Assembly: GCA_051747425.1 (NCBI GenBank)
Contig: JBNJGD010000021.1
Location: 1-29,477 of the forward strand
Length of the DNA stretch: 29,477 nucleotides
Source of the DNA: HTCC5015 sp051747425
GTDB lineage: Bacteria; Pseudomonadota; Gammaproteobacteria; HTCC5015
Reading direction: 5' to 3'
Of this stretch, positions 7,954 to 15,733 are shown in pieces. Numbering within the stretch: the first letter of the stretch is position 1; every line of letters begins with the position of its first letter. Under the pieces are notes generated by a model. It made no database searches. It saw nothing but the letters and a program-made list of their open reading frames with translations, and had not been told where the DNA came from. Position numbers and translations under genes: made by a program.

Positions 7954-7973
7954 CTTCGTGCCTCTGTGGCTAA
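7954..7973 (-). repeat. Right CACAGAG-family arm (partner at 6315-6334)
   Basis: CTTCGTGCCTCTGTGGCTAA is the inverted partner of 6315-6334 (17 of 20). The TAG stop of the Rieske-like gene (7970-7972, minus) lies inside this arm. Confidence 0.65.
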
Positions 7974-8479
7974 CGCATTTCCTGCCCAATGATGACATCG
8001 GCACCGACGATGCGATGGGGCGGTACGGTCAGAGGGCGGCCTTCCCCCGCCTCAGGGCGGCCGCTGATGTCGTAGCGGCGGCCATTGCAGGGTTCGACAA
8101 AGCCCCCCTCGCGCCACACCACTTCGCACTCCGCACCTTTCGCCAGCACCACCAGATACTCTCGTTGCAGGCCCCGGTGGTAGCGATTGACGCCCGCGGG
8201 CAGTGGCGCCCAATCGCCATCCTCGGCCGGGGGCAAGGCCGATACGACCAACGACTTGCGCCTGACCAACCACACACTGCGACCGTCCCAGTCCAGACGG
8301 CGGGCCCCGTTGAGTTTCAAACCAACCAGTGATGCCCGGGTCACCTCTGACGATGCCTGTTTCGATCCCGTGGAATAGGCCAAAAAAGTCGCCGCGATGG
8401 CCACTGCGGCCACGGCCGCCATGCATTTGAGAAGCACGCGAAGAATCAATCGCCTTCGGCTGTCGGTACGGGTGTCCAT
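7970..8479 (-). CDS. Membrane-anchored Rieske-fold protein lacking the Fe-S ligands
   Basis: The 169-residue protein has one N-terminal membrane segment (about residues 15-36). The rest aligns by eye with cytochrome bc1 Rieske proteins: LDWDGRSVWLVRRK (62-75) matches the 'W-G-PVW-RR' strand, and PCNGRRYDISGR then LTVPPHRIVGADVIIG matches 'CPCHGSxFDxxGR ... LxVPPHxxxxDxxxxIG'. Box I (C-T-H-L-G-C) is replaced by A113-K-G-A-E-C118. Box II (C-P-C-H) is replaced by E129-P-C131-N132. All four cluster ligands are therefore gone, while the two cysteines that form the Rieske disulfide (118 and 131) remain. A redox role through a 2Fe-2S cluster is excluded if the alignment holds. No bc1 genes are nearby. 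It starts 18 bases from divergent rsmJ. Confidence 0.65.
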   Translation of the reverse strand: MDTRTDSRRRLILRVLLKCMAAVAAVAIAATFLAYSTGSKQASSEVTRASLVGLKLNGARRLDWDGRSVWLVRRKSLVVSALPPAEDGDWAPLPAGVNRYHRGLQREYLVVLAKGAECEVVWREGGFVEPCNGRRYDISGRPEAGEGRPLTVPPHRIVGADVIIGQEMR

Positions 8480-8497
8480 CGGCTACACTTTTGCCCC

Positions 8498-9331
8498 ATG
8501 AGTGACGCGGAAAAAAACAGACTCCATTCTAGCCCGGGCGGGGGCTCCGGGGCACCCGCTGTGGCACTGGAGGGAGCCTGTGAATCGGACATCGCCCGGG
8601 GCCGGGAAAGCGCCCGGAGCCTGGGCATCACACTGGATACCAACGCCCGCTGGCAACTGTTTCACGAGGGTGAGCGCTGCCGCCTGATCGACCGCGAGCC
8701 CAACCGCCGACAAAATCTGGGCGAGCTGGAAATTGACTGGACGAGCGGACGCGCCGCCCACCGGAGAATCTACGGCGGCGGTCGCGGCCAGGCGCTGGCC
8801 CGGGCGGTGGGACTCAAGCCCGGCATCAACCCCGCACTGGTCGATGCCACCGGTGGCCTCGGCCGCGACGCCTTTGTGCTCGCCACCCTGGGCTGCCGGG
8901 TCACCCTGATCGAGCGAAGCCCGGTGGTGTTCTGCCTGCTCGACAGCGCCCACCGCCGCGCCCTGAGCGACCCGCAAACCCGCGACATCGCCCAGCGCAT
9001 CGAGCTGGTCTGCGCCGACGCCCGCCACTGGCTGGATCAAACCACATCACCCGCCGAAGTGGTCTACCTCGACCCCATGTATCCCCACCGGGACAAAACC
9101 GCGCTGGTGAAAAAGGAAATGCGGCTTTTCCGCGAACTGGTGGGCGATGACGGCGATGCCGACGCCCTGCTCGACGCCGCCCTGGCCTGCGATATCGCCC
9201 GGGCCGTGGTCAAGCGCCCAAAAACCGCCGAGCCACTGGGCTCAGTACCTCCGGGTGCCACTGTCAGTAGTAAGAACACCCGCTACGACCTCTACCCCAA
9301 ACGCAAGATCCAACCCACGGAGACCCCATGA
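8498..9331 (+). CDS. rsmJ: 16S rRNA (guanine1516-N2)-methyltransferase RsmJ
   Basis: The 277-residue protein methylates G1516 of 16S rRNA with S-adenosylmethionine. The AdoMet loop is VDATGGLGRDAF (115-126). LDPMYPHRDKTALVKKEMR (191-209) is the RsmJ signature around the catalytic Asp-Pro, and a later VVKRP strand (about residues 236-240) completes the fold. The first 30 or so residues are variable and Gly-rich. The stop overlaps the next start by 4 bases (ATGA), so it is translationally coupled to the DUF423 gene. Only 18 bases separate it from the divergent Rieske-like gene, so promoters for both must reach into the coding regions. Confidence 0.9.
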   Translation: MSDAEKNRLHSSPGGGSGAPAVALEGACESDIARGRESARSLGITLDTNARWQLFHEGERCRLIDREPNRRQNLGELEIDWTSGRAAHRRIYGGGRGQALARAVGLKPGINPALVDATGGLGRDAFVLATLGCRVTLIERSPVVFCLLDSAHRRALSDPQTRDIAQRIELVCADARHWLDQTTSPAEVVYLDPMYPHRDKTALVKKEMRLFRELVGDDGDADALLDAALACDIARAVVKRPKTAEPLGSVPPGATVSSKNTRYDLYPKRKIQPTETP

Positions 9332-9711
9332 GCAAAGCTTTTTTGATTCTCGGCAGCCTGAATATGGCCCTGGTGATCGCCCTGGGCGCCTTTGCCGCCC
9401 ACGGCCTGAAGAAGCGCCTCGACGACTACGCCCTGGGGGTGTTCCAGACCGCCGTCGACTACCACGCCTATCACGCCATCGGCCTGCTGCTGGTGGGGCT
9501 GTTGGGTGCCGCCCTGCCCTCGCTGGCCGCGGGCGGTGCCTACAAGGCCAGTGGCTGGCTGATGCTGGTCGGGGTGGTGTTTTTCAGCGGCAGCCTCTAC
9601 CTGCTGGCCCTGACGGGCAACAAGTGGCTGGGCGCGGTAACGCCCATCGGCGGCGCGTTGTTTATCGCCGCCTGGGTCACTCTGGCTGTGGCGCTCTGGC
9701 GCGGCGTCTGA
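9328..9711 (+). CDS. DUF423 (YgdD family) small membrane protein
   Basis: The 127-residue protein has four hydrophobic segments and the family signature: GAFAAHGLKK (20-29), FQTAVDYHAYHAIGLL (39-54) and the SGSLYLLALTG stretch (90-100). The role is unknown; it is an inner-membrane protein found in most gammaproteobacteria. The start overlaps the rsmJ stop (ATGA). Confidence 0.88.
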   Translation: MSKAFLILGSLNMALVIALGAFAAHGLKKRLDDYALGVFQTAVDYHAYHAIGLLLVGLLGAALPSLAAGGAYKASGWLMLVGVVFFSGSLYLLALTGNKWLGAVTPIGGALFIAAWVTLAVALWRGV

Positions 9712-9736
9712 AACGACGCCGCACCGGCCTGCGGAT

Positions 9737-10549
9737 TTAGCGGATGAAGCGCTCGAGGAAGCGGATCACAAACATGTAGTTCTTCGGCTTGAGGCGCTGC
9801 AGGAAGCTGAGCACCTTGGCGTCGTTGCCCACCACAATCCGTTCATTACCGCGTTCCACACCGTTAATAATGATCTCGGCGGCTTTTTCCGGTGAGGTCA
9901 TGGCGATCTTGTCAAAATCCTTGACCAGTTGAGCCTTGTCCTCCCGGCCCCTGTCGTCCCTGGTAAAGCGCGAACTTTTGACGATGTTGGTCTTGATGCC
10001 ACCGGGGTGTACGCAGTGCGCCTTGACGCCGGTACCTTGCAGATCCTGGCGCATCACCTCGGTGTAGCCGCGGACGGCGAACTTGGCCGCACAGTAGGCG
10101 CTGTTGGCGGGCCAGCCGATCAAGCCGTAGAGACTGGAGACATTAATAATGTGCCCGGAGCCGCGCTTGAGCATGTCGTCGAGAAAGGCGTGGGTACCGT
10201 GGACGACGCCGTAGAAGTTAATGCCCATCATCCACTCAAGATCTTCGTAACGCATGTCCTGCACCGGCTGAAGCAGTGCCACACCGGCGTTGTTAAAAAC
10301 ATAATCGGCCTGGCCAAATTGATTTCTCACGCGCTCGCCAAAGGCTTCAAAGGCCTTGCGATCGGCCACATCAAACACCTCGGTGATGACCTCGGTGCCC
10401 ACCTGGTCGGCGGTCTCCTTGAGCCCCGTCTCATTGACATCCGACAGCGCCAGGCGGCAACCGCGTGCCGACATTGCCAGGGCCAGGGCCCGGCCAATGC
10501 CGCTGCCGGCTCCGGTAATCACGGCGACTGAATTTTTTTCGATGCTCAT
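9737..10549 (-). CDS. Short-chain dehydrogenase/reductase (SDR)
   Basis: The 270-residue classical SDR has TGAGSGIG (12-19) for the cofactor, NNAG (86-89), and a catalytic Ser139, Tyr152 and Lys156 in NVSSLYG...AYCAAK. An Asp at the end of strand 2 (SDVNE) favours NAD. The C-terminal MFVIRFLERFIR is basic and amphipathic and may touch the membrane. It starts 9 bases after the monooxygenase stop, so the two form one operon. A plausible order is alcohol to ketone by this enzyme, then oxygen insertion by the monooxygenase (inference). Confidence 0.9.
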   Translation of the reverse strand: MSIEKNSVAVITGAGSGIGRALALAMSARGCRLALSDVNETGLKETADQVGTEVITEVFDVADRKAFEAFGERVRNQFGQADYVFNNAGVALLQPVQDMRYEDLEWMMGINFYGVVHGTHAFLDDMLKRGSGHIINVSSLYGLIGWPANSAYCAAKFAVRGYTEVMRQDLQGTGVKAHCVHPGGIKTNIVKSSRFTRDDRGREDKAQLVKDFDKIAMTSPEKAAEIIINGVERGNERIVVGNDAKVLSFLQRLKPKNYMFVIRFLERFIR

Positions 10550-10558
10550 ATTCCTCTC

Positions 10559-12028
10559 CTATTCGCCCTGGGCGATAAAGTCACTGGGGCGGAACTCGTT
10601 GGTCCGCCGCATAAAAGTAAAAGTAAAGCCCGGCCACAGCGTAGTGATCTTGCCATCGGCATTCTGGTACCAGCTGCTGCAACCGGTGGCCCACACCGAG
10701 CCCGAAAGGCGCTCTTGAAGGCGGCGGTTGTAGCCACTCTGCACGGCCTCCTTGACCTCGATCTCATCGATCTTCTCTTTTTCCATCAGGTCGTAGCACT
10801 TCATGATGTGCTTCACCTGAGCTTCAATCATCAACACCATGGAACTGTGGCCCAGACCGGTGTTGGGGCCAACGATCAGAAACAGATTGGGAAAGCCGTG
10901 GACCGTGGTGCCCAGGTAGGCCTCCTCGCCGTTGCCCCAGGCCTGGCCCAGAGTCTTGCCGTCGCGGCCGGTGACCTTGTCGGCAATCGGGTTGCCCGTT
11001 GCGTAGAACCCGGTGTTGTAGATGATCACATCGTATTCGCGCTCGACGCCGGCACTGTCGACAATGCCCTTTTCAGTAATCTTCTGCACGCCGTCGGTGA
11101 GCACGGACACATTGTCGCGCTGCAGCGCCGGGTACCAGTCATTGGAAATCAGAATGCGCTTGCAGCCGATGGTGTAGTCCGGCGTCAGCGTCTTGCGCAA
11201 CTGCTCGTCGGGCACCTGCTTCTTCAGATGGCGCTCGGCGATTTTCTGGAACATTTTCATAAAGCCGGGGTGCAGAACAATGCCCATGACCCGGGCCTCG
11301 TGGGTCCAGTAGATCCACTGGCGGAACAGCCACTGATAGGGTTTGAAGTGGCGCAGCAGCCACTTCTCGGCGCCGCTTATCTGGCGGTCGGGGCGCGGAA
11401 TGATCCACGGCGGTGTGCGCTGGTAGATGTCCATATCGCCCACTTCCGGGGCGATTTCCGGCACAAACTGAATGGCACTTGCCCCGGTGCCAATCACCGC
11501 TACGCGCTTGCCCTTGAGATCGAGATCGTGGCGCCAGCGCGCCGAGTGAAAGGACTCGCCCTTGAACGAGTCGCGGCCGGGGAAATTGGGGATCGCCGGT
11601 TCCGACAGCGCGCCGTTGGCCATCACAAAGCGGTCCGCAGTGACCTCGCCGGCACTGGTCTCAATCACCCAGCGCTTGGCGGCCTCGTCGTAGCGCGCGT
11701 TCTCCAGGTTGGCGCCGAAGCGCACATGGGGCATCAGGCCGTAGTCCCGGGCGGTCTTTTTAAGATACTCGTACAGCTCCGGCTGGGATGGGTACTTCCT
11801 TGACCAGTCTGGATTCTGGGCAAAGGAAAAGGAGTAGAGATGCGAGGGCACATCACAGGCGCAGCCGGGGTAGCTGTTGTCGCGCCAGGTGCCACCCACA
11901 CTGTCAGCGCGCTCAAGCAGGATAAAATCCTCATCGCCGCGCTCTTTTAATTTAATGCCCATGCACTGTCCGGCAAAGCCGGTACCGACAATCGCAGTCT
12001 TGTAATGCGTACGCTGTTCTGCAGCCAT
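10559..12028 (-). CDS. Flavin-containing, Baeyer-Villiger-type monooxygenase
   Basis: The 489-residue protein carries an N-terminal FAD site GTGFAG (15-20), GGTWRDNSYPGCACD (45-59), and a second NADP site GTGASAIQ (180-187). Between them lies FKGESFHSARW (155-165), which fits the Baeyer-Villiger fingerprint FxGxxxHxxxW, though the usual Pro/Asp after the Trp is Arg here. The family converts ketones to esters with O2 and NADPH; related enzymes act as N- or S-oxygenases, so the substrate is open. GGAGAGG before the ATG supports the start. It is the first gene of an operon with the SDR and lies opposite a TetR regulator with operator palindromes in between. Confidence 0.88.
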   Translation of the reverse strand: MAAEQRTHYKTAIVGTGFAGQCMGIKLKERGDEDFILLERADSVGGTWRDNSYPGCACDVPSHLYSFSFAQNPDWSRKYPSQPELYEYLKKTARDYGLMPHVRFGANLENARYDEAAKRWVIETSAGEVTADRFVMANGALSEPAIPNFPGRDSFKGESFHSARWRHDLDLKGKRVAVIGTGASAIQFVPEIAPEVGDMDIYQRTPPWIIPRPDRQISGAEKWLLRHFKPYQWLFRQWIYWTHEARVMGIVLHPGFMKMFQKIAERHLKKQVPDEQLRKTLTPDYTIGCKRILISNDWYPALQRDNVSVLTDGVQKITEKGIVDSAGVEREYDVIIYNTGFYATGNPIADKVTGRDGKTLGQAWGNGEEAYLGTTVHGFPNLFLIVGPNTGLGHSSMVLMIEAQVKHIMKCYDLMEKEKIDEIEVKEAVQSGYNRRLQERLSGSVWATGCSSWYQNADGKITTLWPGFTFTFMRRTNEFRPSDFIAQGE

Positions 12029-12046
12029 AATGCGCCTCTCCGTTAT

Positions 12047-12066
12047 GTGACAATATATGTTGTCAC
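12047..12066. promoter_or_regulatory. TetR-type operator palindrome 1
   Basis: GTGACAA-6-TTGTCAC is a perfect 7-bp inverted repeat. It covers the predicted transcription start of the monooxygenase operon (about 12058, minus strand). Confidence 0.65.
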
Positions 12067-12092
12067 TTTAATCTGACAAGAAACTATGTCAA
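12065..12092 (-). promoter_or_regulatory. Promoter of the monooxygenase-SDR operon
   Basis: On the minus strand TTGACA (12092-12087) is followed after 16 bases by TAAAGT (12070-12065). The -35 is consensus and the -10 matches 4 of 6. Operator 2 overlaps the -35 and spacer, and operator 1 covers the start point. This geometry fits repression by the divergent TetR protein. Confidence 0.6.
12074..12091. promoter_or_regulatory. TetR-type operator palindrome 2
   Basis: TGACA-8-TGTCA shares the TGACA half-site with operator 1; the two centres are 26 bp apart. A further TGACA half-site overlaps the regulator's own start codon (12104-12108). Confidence 0.5.
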
Positions 12093-12102
12093 TATTCCCC
12101 AC

Positions 12103-12765
12103 ATGACAAACGCGACAGAAAAGGCGCCAGAGCGCCGCCGCTACCGGGGCGTCAGCAAAGAAGCCCGCCAGGCCGAGCGCTACAAGCAATTGTGCGAGGC
12201 GGGCATCAAGCGCATTGGCATCGACGGCTACGCCGCCACCACGGTCAAGGCCGTGTGCCAGGAAGCCGGGCTGACCGAGCGCTATTTCTACGAGTCCTTC
12301 GCCAACCGTGAGGCCCTGCTCTGCGACACCTATAAACAGATCACCGGAAGAATGCGCGCCAATATGGTCGCCGCCGCCATGGACAGCGAAGACACCGACC
12401 TGAAGGACTTGATCAAGGCCACCCTCAACGCCTTCTTTGCCGACCTCGAAGCCGACCCCTACGGCGCCCGCCTGATCATGGTGGAAGTACTGGGCGTCAG
12501 CGATACGGTCGACAACCTGTATCGCCGTACCATGAAGGGCTATGCCGAAATGATCCGCTCTCTGGCAGGAGAAAGCTTCCAGGCCGACGAGGCCAACGGC
12601 TTGAGCGAAGCCCACTTCAATGAAATGACCAATGCCCTTATGGGCGGCGCCACCCAGGCCGGCATCAGCTGGGTGCTCACCGACTACGCCACGCCCCGGG
12701 AGATCATGGTCGAAAGCTGCCACTTCCTCTTCAGCAGCGTCGTGGAAAAACTCGAACGAATTTGA
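12103..12765 (+). CDS. TetR family transcriptional regulator
   Basis: The 220-residue protein has an N-terminal TetR helix-turn-helix (about residues 25-70). TTVKAVCQEAGLTERYFYESFANREALL is the textbook recognition region, and the C-terminal part is an all-helical ligand/dimer domain. It is transcribed away from the monooxygenase-SDR operon, and the 74-base gap contains two TGACA-based palindromes that it probably binds to repress the operon and itself. No ribosome site precedes the ATG, so the message may have a very short leader. The ligand is probably a ketone, acyl or related metabolite (inference). Confidence 0.88.
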   Translation: MTNATEKAPERRRYRGVSKEARQAERYKQLCEAGIKRIGIDGYAATTVKAVCQEAGLTERYFYESFANREALLCDTYKQITGRMRANMVAAAMDSEDTDLKDLIKATLNAFFADLEADPYGARLIMVEVLGVSDTVDNLYRRTMKGYAEMIRSLAGESFQADEANGLSEAHFNEMTNALMGGATQAGISWVLTDYATPREIMVESCHFLFSSVVEKLERI

Positions 12766-12773
12766 TTTGACTC

Positions 12774-12950
12774 GTTAGCCACAGAGTTCACAGAGAACAC
12801 GGAGTGTCTTTACGTTAAGCAGGAGCGGCCTTTTATGTCATTGCGAACGAAGTGAAGCAATCTGCGGAACCGTTTTGCAGATCGCCGCGTCACTGCGCTC
12901 CTCGCGATGACAAAGACCCCTCTGTGCCCTCTGTGAACTCTGTGGCTAAC
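12774..12950. repeat. Nested inverted-repeat element with perfect 22-bp ends
   Basis: The outer arms 12774-12795 (GTTAGCCACAGAGTTCACAG...) and 12929-12950 are a perfect 22-bp inverted repeat, with weaker pairing continuing inward. The core (12836-12912) is a TCATTGCGAG-family palindrome like those at 6349-6595. The element fills the gap between two convergent genes: its ends are 8 bases from the TetR stop and 3 bases from the YchJ stop. Confidence 0.75.
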
Positions 12951-12953
12951 CCA

Positions 12954-13442
12954 TCAAGCCGCGCAGCATTTTTTGTATTTCTTGCCGCTGCCACAGGGAC
13001 AGGGGTCGTTGCGCCCCACCTTGGGTGAGCTGTTAACCACCTGGGAAATCTGCGGCGGTTTGCCGTCGTGGTAAAACCAGACGCCGTCCTTTTTGACGAA
13101 CTCGCTTAACTCGTGGTGAACCTGGCGGTCGCCATTGACCCGGTAGTTGACCTTGAACTCCACGGTGCCGTCTTCGTCGCTCTCGCCGCCACCCTCGGTG
13201 GCGATGATCTCGAGGTTAATCCAGTCGGAGTTCTCGGCCCAGCGGCGGGCCACATCCATGTCCAGCTCGCCACGGGTGTCCGTGTCATGGGTGGATTCAA
13301 TGTAATCCATCTCGGCTTTGGTATAGGCCGTATAGCGCGAGCGCATCAGGGCTTCGGCGGTGGGCGCCGGCTCGCCCTGGATGTAGTGCTGACAACAATC
13401 GGCAAAGGCGGCACCGGAGCCGCAGGGACACAACTCACTCAT
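12954..13442 (-). CDS. YchJ/UPF0225 family SEC-C protein
   Basis: The 162-residue protein has a SEC-C zinc motif at each end: CPCGSG near residue 5, with a Cys pair after it, and DPCPCGSGKKYKKCC at the C-terminus. In between is the YchJ NTF2-like domain (LMRSRYTAYTKAEMDYIESTHD...). The family role is unknown; the SEC-C knuckle resembles the zinc tail of SecA. I start at the ATG at 13442, which matches the usual MSxLCPCGS opening; the frame is open three codons further. It begins 5 bases after the acuI stop, so the two are cotranscribed. Confidence 0.9.
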   Translation of the reverse strand: MSELCPCGSGAAFADCCQHYIQGEPAPTAEALMRSRYTAYTKAEMDYIESTHDTDTRGELDMDVARRWAENSDWINLEIIATEGGGESDEDGTVEFKVNYRVNGDRQVHHELSEFVKKDGVWFYHDGKPPQISQVVNSSPKVGRNDPCPCGSGKKYKKCCAA

Positions 13443-13447
13443 TTCTC

Positions 13448-14443
13448 TCACTGCCCCTTCTTGATATCGACAACATAGCGGCCGAGCATGGCGCCTTCCA
13501 TCAACTCACCGACGCGACCAATCACCTCATCCAGACCGATCACTTCCCGGGTAATCTGATCGAGATCGGCGGCCTGAATCTGTTCGGCAAGCAGCTCCCA
13601 CACCTTGAGACGCGGCGCCATCGGCAGGGTCACCGAATTGATGCCCAGCAAGTTCACGCCGCGCAGGATAAACGGCATGACCGTGGTATTGATCTTGATA
13701 CCGCCGGCCAAGCCGCAACTGGCGATGTTGCCCTCGGGGGCGGTCACCCGGGTGAGCCAGCTCAGGGTATCGCCGCCGACGCTATCGACGGCACCACCGA
13801 ACTGCACACTGGCCAGAGGCTTCTCGCTCATCTCCAGACTGTGGCGGTCCAGCAACTCGCTGGCTCCCAGCGATTTGAGGTAATCCCCGGCGCTGTCGGC
13901 CTTGCCGGTCAGCGCCACCACCTCAAAACCGAGGCGGCTAAGCAGGCGTGTGGCCACGCTGCCGACACCGCCGGTGGCGCCGGTCACCAGGATCTTGCCC
14001 ATCTCGGGCGTCTGGTCGTTCTGCAACATGCGCATCACCGAGATGCCGGCGGTAAAGCCGGCGGTGCCCAGGGCCATGACCTGCTGAAGGTCAAAGGCGG
14101 CAGGTACCTTGACCAGGTGGTCGGCCTTGGCCACCACCTTTTCCGCCAGGCCGCCATCGTGGCTCTCGCCCAGACCGTAGCCGTTGATCAGCACCTGGTC
14201 ACCGGGCTGAAAGCGCTCGTCTTCAGAGGCTTCAACCACGCCGGAGACATCGATGCCCGCTGTGGTGGGAAACTGGCGCATGATCTGGCCCTTGCCGGTC
14301 ACCGCCAGGGCGTCCTTGAAGTTGATGCTGGAATAGTGGGCATCAATCAGCACCTGGCCCTGCTCCAGCTCGGGTGTCTCCACCGTTTCCAACACCGCCG
14401 TGGCGCTGCCGTTTTCGTAAACTCGCAATGCTTTGTGACTCAT
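13448..14443 (-). CDS. acuI: Acrylyl-CoA reductase (AcuI/YhdH family)
   Basis: The 331-residue medium-chain reductase without catalytic zinc has the NADPH loop GATGGVGS (155-162) and the YhdH/AcuI signatures HYSSINFKDALAVTGKG and TAGIDVSGVV. AcuI reduces acryloyl-CoA to propionyl-CoA with NADPH, a detoxifying step in DMSP and 3-hydroxypropionate metabolism. The ATG at 14443 is preceded by AGGTGAAGG; a GTG three codons upstream is possible. No DMSP lyase gene is visible nearby, so it may serve general acrylate tolerance. Confidence 0.88.
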   Translation of the reverse strand: MSHKALRVYENGSATAVLETVETPELEQGQVLIDAHYSSINFKDALAVTGKGQIMRQFPTTAGIDVSGVVEASEDERFQPGDQVLINGYGLGESHDGGLAEKVVAKADHLVKVPAAFDLQQVMALGTAGFTAGISVMRMLQNDQTPEMGKILVTGATGGVGSVATRLLSRLGFEVVALTGKADSAGDYLKSLGASELLDRHSLEMSEKPLASVQFGGAVDSVGGDTLSWLTRVTAPEGNIASCGLAGGIKINTTVMPFILRGVNLLGINSVTLPMAPRLKVWELLAEQIQAADLDQITREVIGLDEVIGRVGELMEGAMLGRYVVDIKKGQ

Positions 14444-14452
14444 AGCCTTCAC

Positions 14453-14827
14453 CTAATGGTATTGAGAGCGGTCGTCGCTTTCCCCGGAGGGTGGCGCTTG
14501 CACCCCCTCCGGGGCGACCCGCCCGTGGACAATTTCGATGTGCTGCACTCTATCACCAACGCAGTGAACAAGACCACCGCCGCGCTCGGTCTCGGCACTG
14601 CTGAACTCAAAGACAAACAAACGATGCAGCCGCAAACCGCCCGGACCGCGCCGCAGCCGCCACTTGCGACAGGCCACGGTGTCATCGAGAAACTGCAGCT
14701 CCCAGCGCCGACAGAAACGGCGCGCCTCGCGCTCGACCTTCTCGGCCACCTGACGCCCGCGCCAGTACCAGCCAAAGCCCAAGGCAATGGCAATCGTGAT
14801 CAATAAACTTTCCCAGGTCAGCAGCAT
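14453..14827 (-). CDS. DUF3301 family protein
   Basis: The 124-residue protein has one N-terminal membrane segment (about residues 3-22, LTWESLLITIAIALGFGWYW). A soluble, Arg-rich part follows with CRRWELQFLDDTVACRKWRLRRG, typical of DUF3301. The function is unknown. The stop is 9 bases before the chosen acuI start. Confidence 0.75.
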   Translation of the reverse strand: MLLTWESLLITIAIALGFGWYWRGRQVAEKVEREARRFCRRWELQFLDDTVACRKWRLRRGPGGLRLHRLFVFEFSSAETERGGGLVHCVGDRVQHIEIVHGRVAPEGVQAPPSGESDDRSQYH

Positions 14828-14859
14828 TTACTTCTCAAGATCATTGGGGGCGGTATTGC

Positions 14860-15681
14860 TCACTCGCCCTCCTCGGCCAACATATTCATGATCAGACGAA
14901 TCATCGTCTCTTTGTTGGCAGGGTCCGATTCAGCCACCAGCAGTGTCAACGCGGCAAGGCCCACATCATTCACCACCGATTCGCCATTGGTATTAAACAG
15001 CCGGCTATTGCGGTGGAGAAAGTCTACAAACAGAAAAGCCGCGCTGCGCTTGTTGCCATCGGAAAACGGATGGTTTTTGATCACAAAGTACAACAAGTGC
15101 GCCGCCTTTGCCTCCGCCTGTGGGTCTGTGAGCAAGCCCTCATCGTAGCGCTGGAGAAGAAGAAAAGTCTGGGCGTAACGACTGACGATGTCTACCAAAC
15201 CGCGCCCGCTGTCTGTATCCAGCTCCGGACTTCTGGCAGCCTTTCGCACCAGTGTTAAAGCCGCCTCCAGTTCCCTGGCATTTTCTTCAAAGCGATGGCG
15301 GTTGATGGTCCAACCCTGAGTAAGGTGTTCGCGGAGGACGCGGGTGGCCCATATTCTGAACTGGGTCGCACGGGCAGAGCTGATTCGGTATCCCACGGAA
15401 ATTACCGCGTCCAGGCTGTAATGCTTCCGCTGACGCTTTACCTCTCTGTTGCCCTCAGGTTGAACTTGTAAGAGATTCTTACAAGTTCCCTCCTCCACCA
15501 GCTCCCCCTCTGCATAGATGTTTTTAAGGTGCATAGTAATGTTTTGGGGCTTCACACCAAACAAGGCAGCCATTTGCGCCTGAGTTAACCAAAGAGTTTC
15601 CTGATCGGCATCCAGGCGCACTTCAACCGCCTGATCCGCGTTCTCGTAAATAACAATGGGGGTACTGTTTTCTTTAGTCAT
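14860..15681 (-). CDS. RhuM-Fic/Doc fusion protein
   Basis: The 273-residue protein has two parts. Residues 1-130 match the RhuM domain: an N-terminal DNA-binding-like stretch (WLTQAQMAALFGVKPQNITMHLKNI) and YSLDAVISVGYRISSARATQFRIWATRVLREHL. Residues 155-273 carry a Fic/Doc fold with the active loop HPFSDGNKR (204-212). The Lys in place of the second Gly is the Doc-type variant, which phosphorylates rather than AMPylates in phage P1 Doc. No Phd-like antitoxin partner lies beside it. Sampled lines are 48-52% GC, well below the neighbours, so it is probably acquired. It follows selO in the same direction after 52 bases. Confidence 0.82.
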   Translation of the reverse strand: MTKENSTPIVIYENADQAVEVRLDADQETLWLTQAQMAALFGVKPQNITMHLKNIYAEGELVEEGTCKNLLQVQPEGNREVKRQRKHYSLDAVISVGYRISSARATQFRIWATRVLREHLTQGWTINRHRFEENARELEAALTLVRKAARSPELDTDSGRGLVDIVSRYAQTFLLLQRYDEGLLTDPQAEAKAAHLLYFVIKNHPFSDGNKRSAAFLFVDFLHRNSRLFNTNGESVVNDVGLAALTLLVAESDPANKETMIRLIMNMLAEEGE

Positions 15682-15733
15682 CCTGTTTACCTATCCCTGT
15701 TGGTTGATCCTGAACGGAACTGTAACAGGTTCA

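Noticed and set aside
9712..9736. CCGCA...TGCGG hairpin between DUF423 and SDR as a bidirectional terminator
   Set aside because: The stem is only 5 bp with a short T stretch on one side, which is too weak to call.
12774..12950. CACAGAG units spaced 10-11 bases as a possible CRISPR-like array
   Set aside because: Units are too short, there are no spacers of constant length, and the arms are inverted rather than direct.
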